Positions 43,314 to 51,373 of a stretch of DNA of 64,000 nucleotides are shown in pieces (position 1 is the stretch's first letter; every line of letters begins with the position of its first letter). This stretch comes from Caulobacter sp. RHG1 (GTDB taxonomy: Bacteria; Pseudomonadota; Alphaproteobacteria; Caulobacterales; Caulobacteraceae). A model generated the notes under the pieces. It saw only the letters and a list, made by a program, of their open reading frames with translations. It was not told the origin of the DNA and ran no database searches. Position numbers and translations under genes: made by a program. The stretch is from assembly GCF_013181195.1 (NCBI RefSeq), contig NZ_SMZP01000004.1, positions 496,001 to 560,000 of the forward strand, in the 5' to 3' direction.

Positions 43314-44546
43314 ATGACCGACCAAAACACCGACGGCGCCGCCCAGTGGGCCGCGCGCTTCAGCGACCGCATGAGCCGCGTCCGCGCCAGCGAGATCCGA
43401 GAGCTGCTCAAGCTGCTGGACCAGCCCGACATCCTGTCCTTCGCCGGCGGCATTCCCGACCCGGGCCTGTTCCCGGCCGCTGAGGTGCAGAAGGCCTATG
43501 ACGCCATCCTGACCGATCCGGTCCAGGCGGCGCAGGCCCTGCAGTATTCCGTCAGCGAAGGCTATCTGCCGCTGCGCCAGTGGATCGCCGAGCGCATGAC
43601 CCACGACGGCATGCCGTGCGAGCCGCACAACATCATGCTGACCGCCGGTTCGCAGCAGGCGCTGGACCTGATCGGCAAGCTGTTCATCAGCCCCGGCGAC
43701 ACGGTCGTGGTGGCGCGGCCGACCTATCTCGGCGCGCTGCAGGCCTTCAACGGCTATGAGCCGGCCTATCGGGACCTGCCGGAAGGCGCGCTCGCCGCGC
43801 AAGCCGAGGCCGACCTGCCGGAAGGGGCGTTGGGCTATTTCGTGCCCGACTTCGCCAATCCGACCGGCGTCAGCCTGACCCCGGCCGAGCGCGAGGCCCT
43901 GCTGGACCTGGCCCAGCGCCTGGACTGGCCGTTGGTCGAGGACGCCGCCTATCGTGAGTTGCGCTTCGAGGGCGAGCCCGCGCCGACCCTGCTCAGCCTC
44001 GACATCGCCCGCTCGGGCGGCATCGACAACGCTCGGACCATGTTCCTCGGCACCCTGTCCAAGACCCTGACGCCGGCGCTGCGCATCGGCTGGGTCTGCG
44101 GTCCGCAGGCGGTGATCGAGAAGCTGGTTCTGCTCAAGCAGGGCGCGGACCTGCACGTCTCGACGATCAACCAGATGGTCGCCCATCGCGCGGTGTCGGA
44201 AGGCTACGACCAGCACCTGCACGGGCTGCGCGGGGCCTACGGCGCCAAGGCGCGGGTGATGCTGTCGGCGCTGGAGCGGGCCATGCCGCAGGGCGTGACG
44301 TGGTCGCGTCCGGAAGGCGGCATGTTCGTTTGGATCGACCTGCCGGAACACATCGACGGCGCCGACCTGCTGGCCCGGGCGCTGGAGGAGGAGCGGGTGG
44401 CCTTCGTGCCCGGAGGCCCATTCTTCGCCGAGGTCCAGAGCGCCAACGCCATCCGGCTGAGCTACTCCCTGCCGACCGACGCGCAGATCGAAGAGGGCGT
44501 CCAGCGTCTGGCCCGGTTGATCGGGCGGGTAATGGGGGAGGCCTAA
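43314..44546 (+). CDS. PLP-dependent aminotransferase (class I/II, 2-aminoadipate/KAT type)
   Basis: The 410-residue fold-type I aminotransferase has FAGGIPDPGLFP near the start (substrate-loop region of LysN/KAT-like enzymes), MLTAGSQQALDLIGKLF (cofactor phosphate site) and YFVPDFANPTGVSLT. The Schiff-base lysine lies in LGTLSKTLTPALRIGW. Such enzymes use aromatic, branched or 2-aminoadipate amino acids with 2-oxoglutarate, and the specificity cannot be fixed here. It ends at a perfect inverted-repeat and terminator block facing the convergent carboxypeptidase gene. Confidence 0.88.
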   Translation: MTDQNTDGAAQWAARFSDRMSRVRASEIRELLKLLDQPDILSFAGGIPDPGLFPAAEVQKAYDAILTDPVQAAQALQYSVSEGYLPLRQWIAERMTHDGMPCEPHNIMLTAGSQQALDLIGKLFISPGDTVVVARPTYLGALQAFNGYEPAYRDLPEGALAAQAEADLPEGALGYFVPDFANPTGVSLTPAEREALLDLAQRLDWPLVEDAAYRELRFEGEPAPTLLSLDIARSGGIDNARTMFLGTLSKTLTPALRIGWVCGPQAVIEKLVLLKQGADLHVSTINQMVAHRAVSEGYDQHLHGLRGAYGAKARVMLSALERAMPQGVTWSRPEGGMFVWIDLPEHIDGADLLARALEEERVAFVPGGPFFAEVQSANAIRLSYSLPTDAQIEEGVQRLARLIGRVMGEA

Positions 44547-44554
44547 TCCCTCCA

Positions 44555-44586
44555 CCGATCTCCCCGGCGAAAGCCGGGGCCCAGAT
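44555..44586 (+). repeat. GNRA-hairpin intergenic repeat, unit A of pair 2
   Basis: This 32-base unit contains CCCCGGC-GAAA-GCCGGGG, a seven-base stem with a GAAA tetraloop, and then CCCAGAT. The unit at 44654-44685 is its perfect inverted copy, with a bidirectional terminator between them. Confidence 0.9.
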
Positions 44587-44590
44587 CGAA

Positions 44591-44628
44591 CAAAAGGGCG
44601 CCGAACGGTTTCGTTCGGCGCCCTTTTG
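44591..44628. terminator. Bidirectional terminator, 16-bp perfect stem
   Basis: CAAAAGGGCGCCGAAC and GTTCGGCGCCCTTTTG pair perfectly around a six-base loop. A/T runs at both ends serve the convergent aminotransferase and carboxypeptidase genes. It lies nested between two perfect inverted repeats. Confidence 0.92.
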
Positions 44629-44653
44629 CATTCACGGCTGACGCACAGGATGA

Positions 44654-44685
44654 ATCTGGGCCCCGGCTTTCGCCGGGGAGATCGG
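44654..44685 (-). repeat. GNRA-hairpin intergenic repeat, unit B of pair 2
   Basis: This is the perfect 32-base inverted copy of 44555-44586. A GANTC methylation motif (GAATC, 44652-44656) sits on its outer edge. It ends nine bases before the stop of the carboxypeptidase gene. Confidence 0.9.
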
Positions 44686-44693
44686 TATGGGGC

Positions 44694-46013
44694 TTACCGC
44701 GGCGACAGGACCATGCAGGGCTGGCGCTTGGCGGTGATGGCCGAGCAGGCGGCGCGGGCGGCGTCGGCGGTCATGCCCTGGAACTGGGCGCGGAACGTGC
44801 CGCCGGCGGTTTCCACCGCCGACTCGGCGCTGGAAACCAGCGACGAGAAACGCTTCTCGACCAGCTTCAGCTGATCATTGGCCAACGACTTGGACTTGAA
44901 GGCGCCGACCTGGACGCTCCACTCGCCCTTGGGCTTCTTGGCGGGCGCGGGCTTTGCCATTTTTGAAGGAGTTTGGGCGGCCTTCAGGGTCGGGGCGACC
45001 TTGACCGGCGGGGTGCGCGGGTTCTCGGTCAGGACGATCTTCAGGCCGGCTTGGTCGCCGTCGCCTTGCTCGGTGGCCGGACGCTGGATCGGGCCCGAGG
45101 GATCGTCTTCATAGATGTTGGCGGCGATGGAGGTGCGCTCGCCGCGCGAACGACGCTTCATGACGTCGAAGCCGGTCAGCAGCAGGTCTTCCATGTTGTT
45201 GTCGCGCCAGGCGGTCGAGGGGCCGCCCAGGACCACGGCGATCAAGCGGCGCCCGTCGCGCACGGCCGACCCGGCGAGGTTGAAGCCCGACGCATTGGTG
45301 TAGCCGGTCTTCAGGCCGTCAAACCCTTCCATGCTGTCCAGCAGGCGGTTGTGGCCCTTGATGTAGTTGCCCCGGAAGTAGAAGCCCTTGGTCGAGAAGT
45401 AGCTGTAGTACTGCGGGAAGTCGCGCATCGTGGCGCGCGACAGGATGGCGAGGTCGCGGGCCGACGAGATCTGGCGGCTGTCGGGCAGGCCCGAGGCGTT
45501 GACGAAGCGGCTGTTGCGCATGCCCAGTTCCTGACCGCGCAGGGTCATCAGGGCGGCGAAGCGCGACTCACTGCCGGCGAGTCGCTCGGCCATGGCCACG
45601 GCGACGTCGTTGGCCGACTTGACGGTCATGGCCTTGATGGCTTCGTCGACGCTGAGGCTGTCGCCGGCCGGAAGGCCGATCTTGGTGGGGGCCTGGGCCG
45701 CGGCGCGGGGCGACATCGTCACCCGGTCGGTCAGTTTCAGGCGGCCTTCGCTCAGCGCCTCGAAGGTCAGGTACAGGGTCATGACCTTGGTGACCGAGGC
45801 GGGGTAGCGGGGGCTGTCGGCCCGTTTGTCGTAAAGGACTTCGCCCGAATTGGCGTCGATCACGATGGCCGCGTATTTCGGCTCCTGCGCGTTCAGCTGC
45901 AGATAGGGTATGGCGGCCGAGGCGGTCGACGGCGCGACGGCGCCGATCACGCACGACAGGGCCAGGCCAGCGGCGGCTAGAAACGATCGGGCGGAGGTAA
46001 GCTTGGCGAACAT
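44694..46013 (-). CDS. D-alanyl-D-alanine carboxypeptidase (PBP5/6 type) with SPOR domain
   Basis: The 439-residue periplasmic enzyme has a signal peptide ending near residue 33. An S11 peptidase domain follows, with the active serine and lysine in S73-V-T-K76, the SAN triad (133-135) and KTGYT. After a linker comes a C-terminal SPOR domain (about 362-438; EWSVQVGAFKSKSLANDQL), which binds denuded glycan strands at the division site. It trims D-alanine from peptidoglycan stems. ATG 46013 is chosen because the signal peptide starts there. It is a monocistronic gene. Confidence 0.93.
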   Translation of the reverse strand: MFAKLTSARSFLAAAGLALSCVIGAVAPSTASAAIPYLQLNAQEPKYAAIVIDANSGEVLYDKRADSPRYPASVTKVMTLYLTFEALSEGRLKLTDRVTMSPRAAAQAPTKIGLPAGDSLSVDEAIKAMTVKSANDVAVAMAERLAGSESRFAALMTLRGQELGMRNSRFVNASGLPDSRQISSARDLAILSRATMRDFPQYYSYFSTKGFYFRGNYIKGHNRLLDSMEGFDGLKTGYTNASGFNLAGSAVRDGRRLIAVVLGGPSTAWRDNNMEDLLLTGFDVMKRRSRGERTSIAANIYEDDPSGPIQRPATEQGDGDQAGLKIVLTENPRTPPVKVAPTLKAAQTPSKMAKPAPAKKPKGEWSVQVGAFKSKSLANDQLKLVEKRFSSLVSSAESAVETAGGTFRAQFQGMTADAARAACSAITAKRQPCMVLSPR

Positions 46014-46325
46014 GGGATGACGTCCGTCATTTGAACTAGAGCGGTTCCGCACCGCCACACGCGTGACCGTAACATGATGGACGCCGCCTTTCGCTAAAGT
46101 AAACAACTGGTGAGCGATCTTGCCGCACTCGCGAAAAAATCGGGCGCGTGGTTCCAATGCTGCAGCTTGTGTTGCGATTTTTGCGCTGCCGCTGCGTCAT
46201 GGTGCGGTGCACAAAAATTATTGACTGCTGCACTGCAGCATGGCAAACCGGTGTTGTTCAACACGCAGGTGGCCGAGTTGCAGCTCGGTCATCGGTTCCG
46301 CTCTCCGCCCCCACAGGAGCTTCCC
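46014..46325. other. Divergent promoter region between carboxypeptidase and phasin genes
   Basis: These 312 bases have no credible gene. The middle is unusually AT-rich for this chromosome (ACAAAAATTATTGACT) and contains several TGC/GCA motifs, including the PhaR-type site listed separately. Confidence 0.7.
46221..46240 (+). promoter_or_regulatory. PhaR-type site CTGC-ACT-GCAG overlapping a TTGACT -35 box
   Basis: TGCTGC-ACT-GCAGCA at 46226-46240 contains CTGC-N3-GCAG, the recognition sequence reported for PhaR of Paracoccus and Rhodobacter. TTGACT directly before it resembles a -35 element. A second GCTGCAGC lies at 46159-46166. The phasin gene starts 86 bases downstream. Confidence 0.68.
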
Positions 46326-46760
46326 ATGGCCGCCGCCGAAACCGTCAAGAACACCGTCGAACAGTTCAGCACCGCCTCGAACCAAGCGTTCAAGGATGGC
46401 GTCGAGAAGTCGCTGGCCGCCCTGGCCGAAGCCAACACCCACTCGAAGAAGAATCTGGAAGCCGTCGTCGCTTCGGTGACCGCCGCCACCAAGGGCGCTG
46501 AAGCCCTGGGCGCCCAGACCTTCGCCTACGGCAAGAAGGCCGCGGAAGACCAAGTCGCCGCCGCCAAGTCGCTGGCCGGCGCCAAGAGCGTGCAGGAAGC
46601 CGTCGAGCTGCAGACCGCCTGGGCCAAGTCGGCTCTGGAGGCCTATATCGCCCACGTCAGCCGCGCCTCGGAAATCGTCTCGGCCTCGATCAAGGACTCG
46701 GTCAAGCCGCTGAACGAGCGCACGACCGCCGCCGTCGAGAAGTTCCAAGCCGCTCGCTAA
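46326..46760 (+). CDS. Phasin (polyhydroxyalkanoate granule protein)
   Basis: The 144-residue, Ala-rich amphipathic helical protein has phasin-family sequence (KNTVEQFSTASNQAFKDGVEKS; AYGKKAAEDQVAAAKSLAG; SALEAYIAHVSRASEI). Phasins coat intracellular polyhydroxybutyrate granules and control their size. AGGAG precedes ATG 46326; upstream frame extension is not supported. The PhaR-type operator in its promoter fits release of repression when polymer accumulates. A strong T-rich terminator follows. PHA synthase is not in the window. Confidence 0.9.
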   Translation: MAAAETVKNTVEQFSTASNQAFKDGVEKSLAALAEANTHSKKNLEAVVASVTAATKGAEALGAQTFAYGKKAAEDQVAAAKSLAGAKSVQEAVELQTAWAKSALEAYIAHVSRASEIVSASIKDSVKPLNERTTAAVEKFQAAR

Positions 46761-46785
46761 GAGCCCGCTTTCGAACGACAGATTG

Positions 46786-46820
46786 AAAGGCTCGGACCCG
46801 TAAAGGTCCGGGCCTTTTTT
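46786..46820 (+). terminator. Rho-independent terminator after the phasin gene
   Basis: The stem AAAGGCTCGGACC / GGTCCGGGCCTTT, with a six-base loop and one mismatch, is followed by a T-run. It is the classic form and the clearest terminator in this part of the window. Confidence 0.93.
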
Positions 46821-46871
46821 CTTGCCTCGGCACGCGTTAAGCATGGCCCACGATTTCAGTGGAGCGTGTGC

Positions 46872-47333
46872 ATGTCGAAGGTCGAGGACCGCCTGAAGGC
46901 GATGGGGATCGAACTGCCCCAACCGGTGGCGCCGGTCGCCAACTACGTGCCCTTCGTCCGCTCGGGCAACCAGGTCACGATCTCCGGCCAGATTTCGATC
47001 GCGGCCGACGGCGGGATCAAGGGCACGGTCGGCGTCGACGTCGACCTCGAGACCGCGCAAGCCGCCGCCCGCCTGTGCGGCGTCAATTTGCTGGCCCAGA
47101 TGAAGGCCGCCTGCGACGGCGACCTGGACCGCGTCGTCCGCGTGGTGAAGCTGGGCGGCTTCGTCCAGGCCGGCCCCGATTTCATCGACATTCCCAAGGT
47201 CATCAACGGCTGCTCGGACCTGATGGTCGAGGCCCTGGGCGACGCCGGTCGCCATGCCCGTTCGGCCGTAGGCGTCTACAAGCTGCCCCTCGGCTTCGCG
47301 GTCGAGGTGGACGCGGTGGTGGAGATCGCCTGA
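46872..47333 (+). CDS. RidA/YjgF-family protein
   Basis: The 153-residue protein of the larger RidA subgroup starts with KVEDRLKAMGIELPQP and contains YVPFVRSGNQVTISGQIS and KLGGFVQAGPDF. Archetypal RidA hydrolyses reactive 2-aminoacrylate-type enamines, but the conserved arginine in the usual position is not obvious, so the activity is uncertain. ATG 46872 has GGAG eight bases upstream. Its TGA overlaps the ATG of the GDPD gene, beginning a three-gene coupled run. Confidence 0.85.
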   Translation: MSKVEDRLKAMGIELPQPVAPVANYVPFVRSGNQVTISGQISIAADGGIKGTVGVDVDLETAQAAARLCGVNLLAQMKAACDGDLDRVVRVVKLGGFVQAGPDFIDIPKVINGCSDLMVEALGDAGRHARSAVGVYKLPLGFAVEVDAVVEIA

Positions 47334-48106
47334 TGCGGTCGCGCGAACGCCCCTCGACCGAAGTCTTCGGCGAGGCGTGGGAGCGCCTGTTCGACCCGCC
47401 GGTGGCGCACCGGGGTCTGTGGACCCCGGAGGGCGCGCCGGAAAACTCGCTCGCCGCCTTCCAGGCCGCCTGCGCCCACGGCTACGGCATCGAGCTGGAC
47501 GTGCAGCTGACCGCCGACGGCGAGGCCGTGGTCTTCCATGACGACCGCCTGGAGCGGATGACCGGCCAGGAAGGCCGCCTGCGCGACCACACCGCCGCCG
47601 AGCTGGGCGCAATGGCGCTGAAGGGCACCGACGAAACCATCCCGACCCTGGCCGACACGCTGACGATGATCGGTCACCGGGCCATGGTCTTCATCGAGCT
47701 GAAGACTCCGTTTGGCGAGGTCGGCCCGCTGGAGAAGCGGGTGACCGACGTGCTGGTCGACCATAACGGCCCGACCGCCGTGATCGGCTTCAATCCCTAT
47801 TCGCACGCCTGGTTCGCCGACCACCACCCGCAGATCCTGCGCGGCCTGGACAGCTACAGCTGGAATGACGAGGGCGCGCGCAAGCTAGCGCCGGAGGTGC
47901 GCAAGTCACTGGCGGCCCTGGAGCAGGTCGAACTGGCGCGCCCTGATTTCCTGGCCTTGGGCCTGGACATGTTGCCCAGCCCGCGCGCCGACCTATATCG
48001 CGCCAAGGGCATGCCGATCATCGCCTGGACGGTGCGCTCGCCCGATCAGTGGGATGGCGTCAGCGACCACTGCGACAACCTGATCTTCGAGGGCTTTCAC
48101 GCGTGA
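47333..48106 (+). CDS. Glycerophosphodiester phosphodiesterase family protein
   Basis: The 257-residue GDPD-type TIM barrel has the active-site histidine in VAHRGLW, the metal ligands in GIELDVQLTADGEAVVFHDD, and IELKTPFG. It lacks a signal peptide, so a cytoplasmic role is likely, hydrolysing glycerophosphodiesters from lipid turnover to glycerol-3-phosphate and an alcohol. It starts by ATGA overlap with the RidA gene and ends by GTGA overlap with the GNAT gene, so all three should be co-translated. Confidence 0.9.
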   Translation: MRSRERPSTEVFGEAWERLFDPPVAHRGLWTPEGAPENSLAAFQAACAHGYGIELDVQLTADGEAVVFHDDRLERMTGQEGRLRDHTAAELGAMALKGTDETIPTLADTLTMIGHRAMVFIELKTPFGEVGPLEKRVTDVLVDHNGPTAVIGFNPYSHAWFADHHPQILRGLDSYSWNDEGARKLAPEVRKSLAALEQVELARPDFLALGLDMLPSPRADLYRAKGMPIIAWTVRSPDQWDGVSDHCDNLIFEGFHA

Positions 48107-49287
48107 CGTCTGTTGAATCGGCGGTTCGCGTCCACCGCGCGATCGCCGAGATCGGCAAGGACGCCTGGGACGCCTGCGCCGCCCCGACCGGCGACCCCTT
48201 CGTCAGCTACGACTTTCTTTCGATCCTGGAAGAGAGCGGCTGCGTGGGTCCGCGCACCGGCTGGGCGCCGCAGCATCTGTCGGTGCTGGACGAGACCGGG
48301 ACGGTCGCTGGCGTCATGCCGCTCTATCTGAAGTCCCACAGCCAGGGCGAATACGTCTTCGACCACGCCTGGGCCGACGCCTACGAGCGGGCCGGAGGAC
48401 GCTATTATCCGAAGCTCCAGTGTTCCTCGCCGTTCTCGCCGGTCACCGGTTCGCGGCTGATCGTGCGGCCCGACATCGATCCCGACGAGGGCCGCGCGGC
48501 CCTGCTGGGCGGGGCTTTGACCCTGTGCGAGCGCATGGAGGCCTCGTCGCTGCACGTGACCTTTCCGGTCGAGGACGAGTGGGCGTGGATGGCCGATCGC
48601 GGGATGCTGCCACGCCAGGACCAGCAGTATCACTGGGAGAACCGCGGCTACGCGACCTTCGACGACTTCCTGGCGGCGCTGTCGGCCAACCGCCGCAAGA
48701 CCATCCGCCGCGAGCGCCGCGACGCCCAGACTGGGCTGGAGATCGTGGCGCTGTCAGGCGATGAACTGACCGAAGACCACTGGGACGCCTTCTACGGCTT
48801 CTACATGGACACCGGCTCGCGCAAGTGGGGCCGGCCCTATCTGAACCGCCGGTTCTTCTCAGCTCTGCACGAACGCATGGCCGACAAGGTGTTGCTGATC
48901 CTGGCCCGTCGGCCAGACGGTCCCTGGATCGCCGGGGCGCTGAACCTTATCGGCCGCGACTGTCTGTACGGCCGGCATTGGGGCTGCAGCGAGGACGTGC
49001 CGTTCCTGCACTTCGAGCTCTGCTACTACCAGGCCATCGAGCACGGCATCCGGCTGGGCCTGCCGCGCGTCGAGGCCGGAGCACAGGGGCAGCACAAGAT
49101 CGCGCGCGGCTACCTGCCCAGCGCCGTCTATTCCGCCCACTGGATCGCCGACCCGGCCCTGCGCGAGCCTGTCGCCCGCTATTTGGCGCAGGAGCGAGCG
49201 GCGGTGGAAAGCGACATGGAGATGCTGACGGAAGAGTTCTCCCCCTTCCGCCACACCCCGGACCCGCGTCGCGACGCGGGCGAATAG
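48103..49287 (+). CDS. GNAT/FemAB-like 'peptidogalycan biosynthesis' family protein (COG3146)
   Basis: The 394-residue protein matches the COG3146 type. FVSYDFLSILEESGCVGPRTGW is near the start, with YYPKLQCSSPFSPVTG and LSANRRKTIRRERR in the middle. GRHWGCSEDVPFLHFELCYYQAIEHGI and VEAGAQGQHKIARGY follow near the end. The fold is a double GNAT/FemAB acyltransferase; substrate and reaction are unknown despite the family name. GTG 48103 overlaps the GDPD stop. No signal peptide is present. Confidence 0.86.
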   Translation: MTSVESAVRVHRAIAEIGKDAWDACAAPTGDPFVSYDFLSILEESGCVGPRTGWAPQHLSVLDETGTVAGVMPLYLKSHSQGEYVFDHAWADAYERAGGRYYPKLQCSSPFSPVTGSRLIVRPDIDPDEGRAALLGGALTLCERMEASSLHVTFPVEDEWAWMADRGMLPRQDQQYHWENRGYATFDDFLAALSANRRKTIRRERRDAQTGLEIVALSGDELTEDHWDAFYGFYMDTGSRKWGRPYLNRRFFSALHERMADKVLLILARRPDGPWIAGALNLIGRDCLYGRHWGCSEDVPFLHFELCYYQAIEHGIRLGLPRVEAGAQGQHKIARGYLPSAVYSAHWIADPALREPVARYLAQERAAVESDMEMLTEEFSPFRHTPDPRRDAGE

Positions 49288-49293
49288 CGGCGG

Positions 49294-49782
49294 CTAGTGC
49301 AGGCGCACTTCGCCGACCTTGTCCTTGTAGTCGGTCTTGGGATCGACCCCGAGCATCATCTTCACGCCGGCGAACAGGCTGTTCTCGTTCAGCCAGATCT
49401 GGGCGTCGCCCGGCTCGAAGCGAAGCAGGCGCAGCTTGGGATCGTCCTTGCCGGTGTACCAGGCGGCGATGAAGGGATTCCACAAGCGCTCAATCGTTTC
49501 GCGGTCGTTGTCGATGCGCAGGGATCCTTCGACCGTGGCGAAGACGTCGTGACCCTTGGAGGCGAAGTGCAGCAGGGCGTCACGCGCGCCGCCGTCGACG
49601 GCCTGCACCAGGTCGACATCGACGGCGCTGAAGATCCAGATCGGGCCGGCGTGGACGTTTTCGACCAGCGCGGTCATCGGCTGGGCGCGGCCGTGCTCGT
49701 GATCGGGCAGGCCCAGCATCACGGTGCGGTCGGACTTCAGGGCCTTCCAGAACTTGTCGGCCAGGTCAGCGTCTTTGGACAT
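49294..49782 (-). CDS. Pyridoxamine 5'-phosphate oxidase-like (general stress protein 26) family
   Basis: The 162-residue split-barrel flavin-binding protein contains WKALKSDRTVMLGLP, HGRAQPMTALVE, DVFATVEGSLRIDND and WNPFIAAWYTGKDDPKLRLLRF. The last block is characteristic of the general-stress-protein-26 branch rather than true PdxH. It probably binds FMN or a related cofactor, with unknown substrate. It is convergent with the GNAT gene and divergent from the YCII gene. Confidence 0.85.
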   Translation of the reverse strand: MSKDADLADKFWKALKSDRTVMLGLPDHEHGRAQPMTALVENVHAGPIWIFSAVDVDLVQAVDGGARDALLHFASKGHDVFATVEGSLRIDNDRETIERLWNPFIAAWYTGKDDPKLRLLRFEPGDAQIWLNENSLFAGVKMMLGVDPKTDYKDKVGEVRLH

Positions 49783-49875
49783 CGGGAATCTCCGTGGTTT
49801 GGGAGACCAACGACGGCGGAGGAGGGGCGTTCCTAGGGTGGCGTTTTGTATAAAGGTCGGCGCACACTCGGCCCC

Positions 49876-50214
49876 ATGACCAAGTACCTCATCTCGTTCC
49901 CCAGCAGAGCCATGGTGGTGAGCCAGGACGAGCTCCCGACGGTCGCTGCGGAAGCCCGCGCAGTCGTTGCGGAGGCCAAGGCCGCCGGTGTCTACGTGTT
50001 CGGCGGCGGCATTCACGAGCAGGTCGATCCGGTGCTGGTCTCGGCCGATGGGACGATTTCGACGCAGATCTATTCCGGCAGCCATCTCGATGGCGGGTTC
50101 ACCGTGCTGGAGCTGCCGACACGCGAAGAAGCCGTCGAGTGGGCGCGGAAGATCGCGGTCGCCTGCCGTTGCGCACAGGAGCTTCGCGAGTTCATGTACG
50201 ATCCGGCCAGCTGA
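49876..50214 (+). CDS. YCII-related domain protein
   Basis: The 112-residue protein has the ferredoxin-like YCII pattern (MTKYLISFPSRAM; GVYVFGGGIHEQVDPV; GGFTVLELPTREEAVEWARKIA). These small proteins are often encoded with ECF sigma factors, but none is present here. Its function is unknown. The ATG is fixed by the conserved N-terminus. It converges with the DUF4287 gene, leaving three bases between stops. Confidence 0.82.
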   Translation: MTKYLISFPSRAMVVSQDELPTVAAEARAVVAEAKAAGVYVFGGGIHEQVDPVLVSADGTISTQIYSGSHLDGGFTVLELPTREEAVEWARKIAVACRCAQELREFMYDPAS

Positions 50215-50217
50215 GCC

Positions 50218-50805
50218 TTACGAGCGTTCCCAGGCCGCCTTCAGCCAGGCCTTCACCTCCGCGTCGACGTCGGCGGGCGACATCAGGGGCAGCTTGGACT
50301 TCAGCCGATCGGACCACCCCTCGTTCCTGGGGTCGGCGAGGCGCGGGGAGGCGTCTGGCGTCACCGCCAGGCCCAGCATTGCCTGGCCGCCCTTGACCGG
50401 CTTCAGGGCCGCGAACTGGGCTTTGTGTGACCAGGCGGTGAAGGTCTTACGCTGGCCGGTGACCAGGCCTGGGAAGTCGGCGACTGCGGTTTCGACCGCT
50501 TCCAGGATCGCCAGTTGAGCCGGATCGGTCCACAGGGCGACGCGAAGGCCTTCGGCGTCATCCCAGCCCATCTCGGACGGGAAGGCGACCCCGAAGATGG
50601 CCGCGGCGCGGTTCTGGCCGATGCCATAGGTCGCCTTCAGCCAGTCGGTGCGGGCGCGCGGCTTGGTCTCCGGGCACTCGCGACGCACGATCTCGACCCA
50701 CTCGTCCAGGGTCTTGCCAGTCTCGCGCGCGAGGTTGGCCTGCACCGAGGCGAACCACTTCTGCTGCTGCTCGGTCAGGCCCTGGGGTCTTGTTTCCGTC
50801 GCCAT
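50218..50805 (-). CDS. DUF4287/DUF5655 domain protein
   Basis: The 195-residue protein has an N-terminal DUF4287 segment (WFASVQANLARETGKTLDEW; GIGQNRAAAIFG) and a C-terminal DUF5655-type domain (FTAWSHKAQFAALKPV). The function of both domains is unknown. ATG 50805 is preferred; an in-frame GTG six codons upstream exists. It is divergent from the HIT gene, with 54 bases between starts. Confidence 0.8.
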   Translation of the reverse strand: MATETRPQGLTEQQQKWFASVQANLARETGKTLDEWVEIVRRECPETKPRARTDWLKATYGIGQNRAAAIFGVAFPSEMGWDDAEGLRVALWTDPAQLAILEAVETAVADFPGLVTGQRKTFTAWSHKAQFAALKPVKGGQAMLGLAVTPDASPRLADPRNEGWSDRLKSKLPLMSPADVDAEVKAWLKAAWERS

Positions 50806-50859
50806 GGTTTGCGCCTTGCTCACCGTTTGCTACGACCGGTCATCGATAGGGAGACGGTC

Positions 50860-51294
50860 ATGAGCCTGGACGGACGCTACGACGCCGACAACATCTTCGC
50901 CAAGATCATCCGCGGCGAGATCCCCAGCGTAAAGGTGTTCGAGGACGACAAGGTCCTGGCCTTCATGGACGTCTTCCCGCAGTCGCGCGGCCACGCTCTG
51001 GTGATCTCCAAGACCAGCCAGGCGCGCAACATCCTGGAGATCGAGCCGCAGGCGCTGGCCGAGGTGGCCGTCGCCGCTCAGAAACTGGCCAAGGCGGTGG
51101 TCGCGGCCCTGAAGCCCGACGGCGTGGTCGTCACTCAGTTCAACGGCGCGCCGGCCGGCCAGACGGTGTTCCATCTCCACGTCCACGTCATCCCTCGCTA
51201 CGAGGGCGCTGAGCTGGGTCGCCACGGCGCTGGCGGCATGGCCGATGTCGAAGAGCTGAAGGCCCTGGCGGAGAAGATTTCGGCGGCGCTCTGA
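50860..51294 (+). CDS. HIT-family nucleotide hydrolase (HinT-like)
   Basis: The 144-residue protein has the histidine-triad motif HLHVHVIP, with the catalytic middle histidine. Upstream are NIFAKIIRGEIPSVKVFED and FMDVFPQSRGHALVISK, typical of HinT-type purine nucleoside phosphoramidases. It is a cytoplasmic homodimer in related species and cleaves AMP-lysine or adenylated intermediates. AGGGAG lies just before ATG 50860. It is a single-gene unit. Confidence 0.94.
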   Translation: MSLDGRYDADNIFAKIIRGEIPSVKVFEDDKVLAFMDVFPQSRGHALVISKTSQARNILEIEPQALAEVAVAAQKLAKAVVAALKPDGVVVTQFNGAPAGQTVFHLHVHVIPRYEGAELGRHGAGGMADVEELKALAEKISAAL

Positions 51295-51373
51295 TCGCGT
51301 CGAAAGTCGGGTAGAGCGCCAACGGCGTTCGTCGAATCCTGTAGGGCTCCGGCATCTATTCGCGGAGCCCGCC

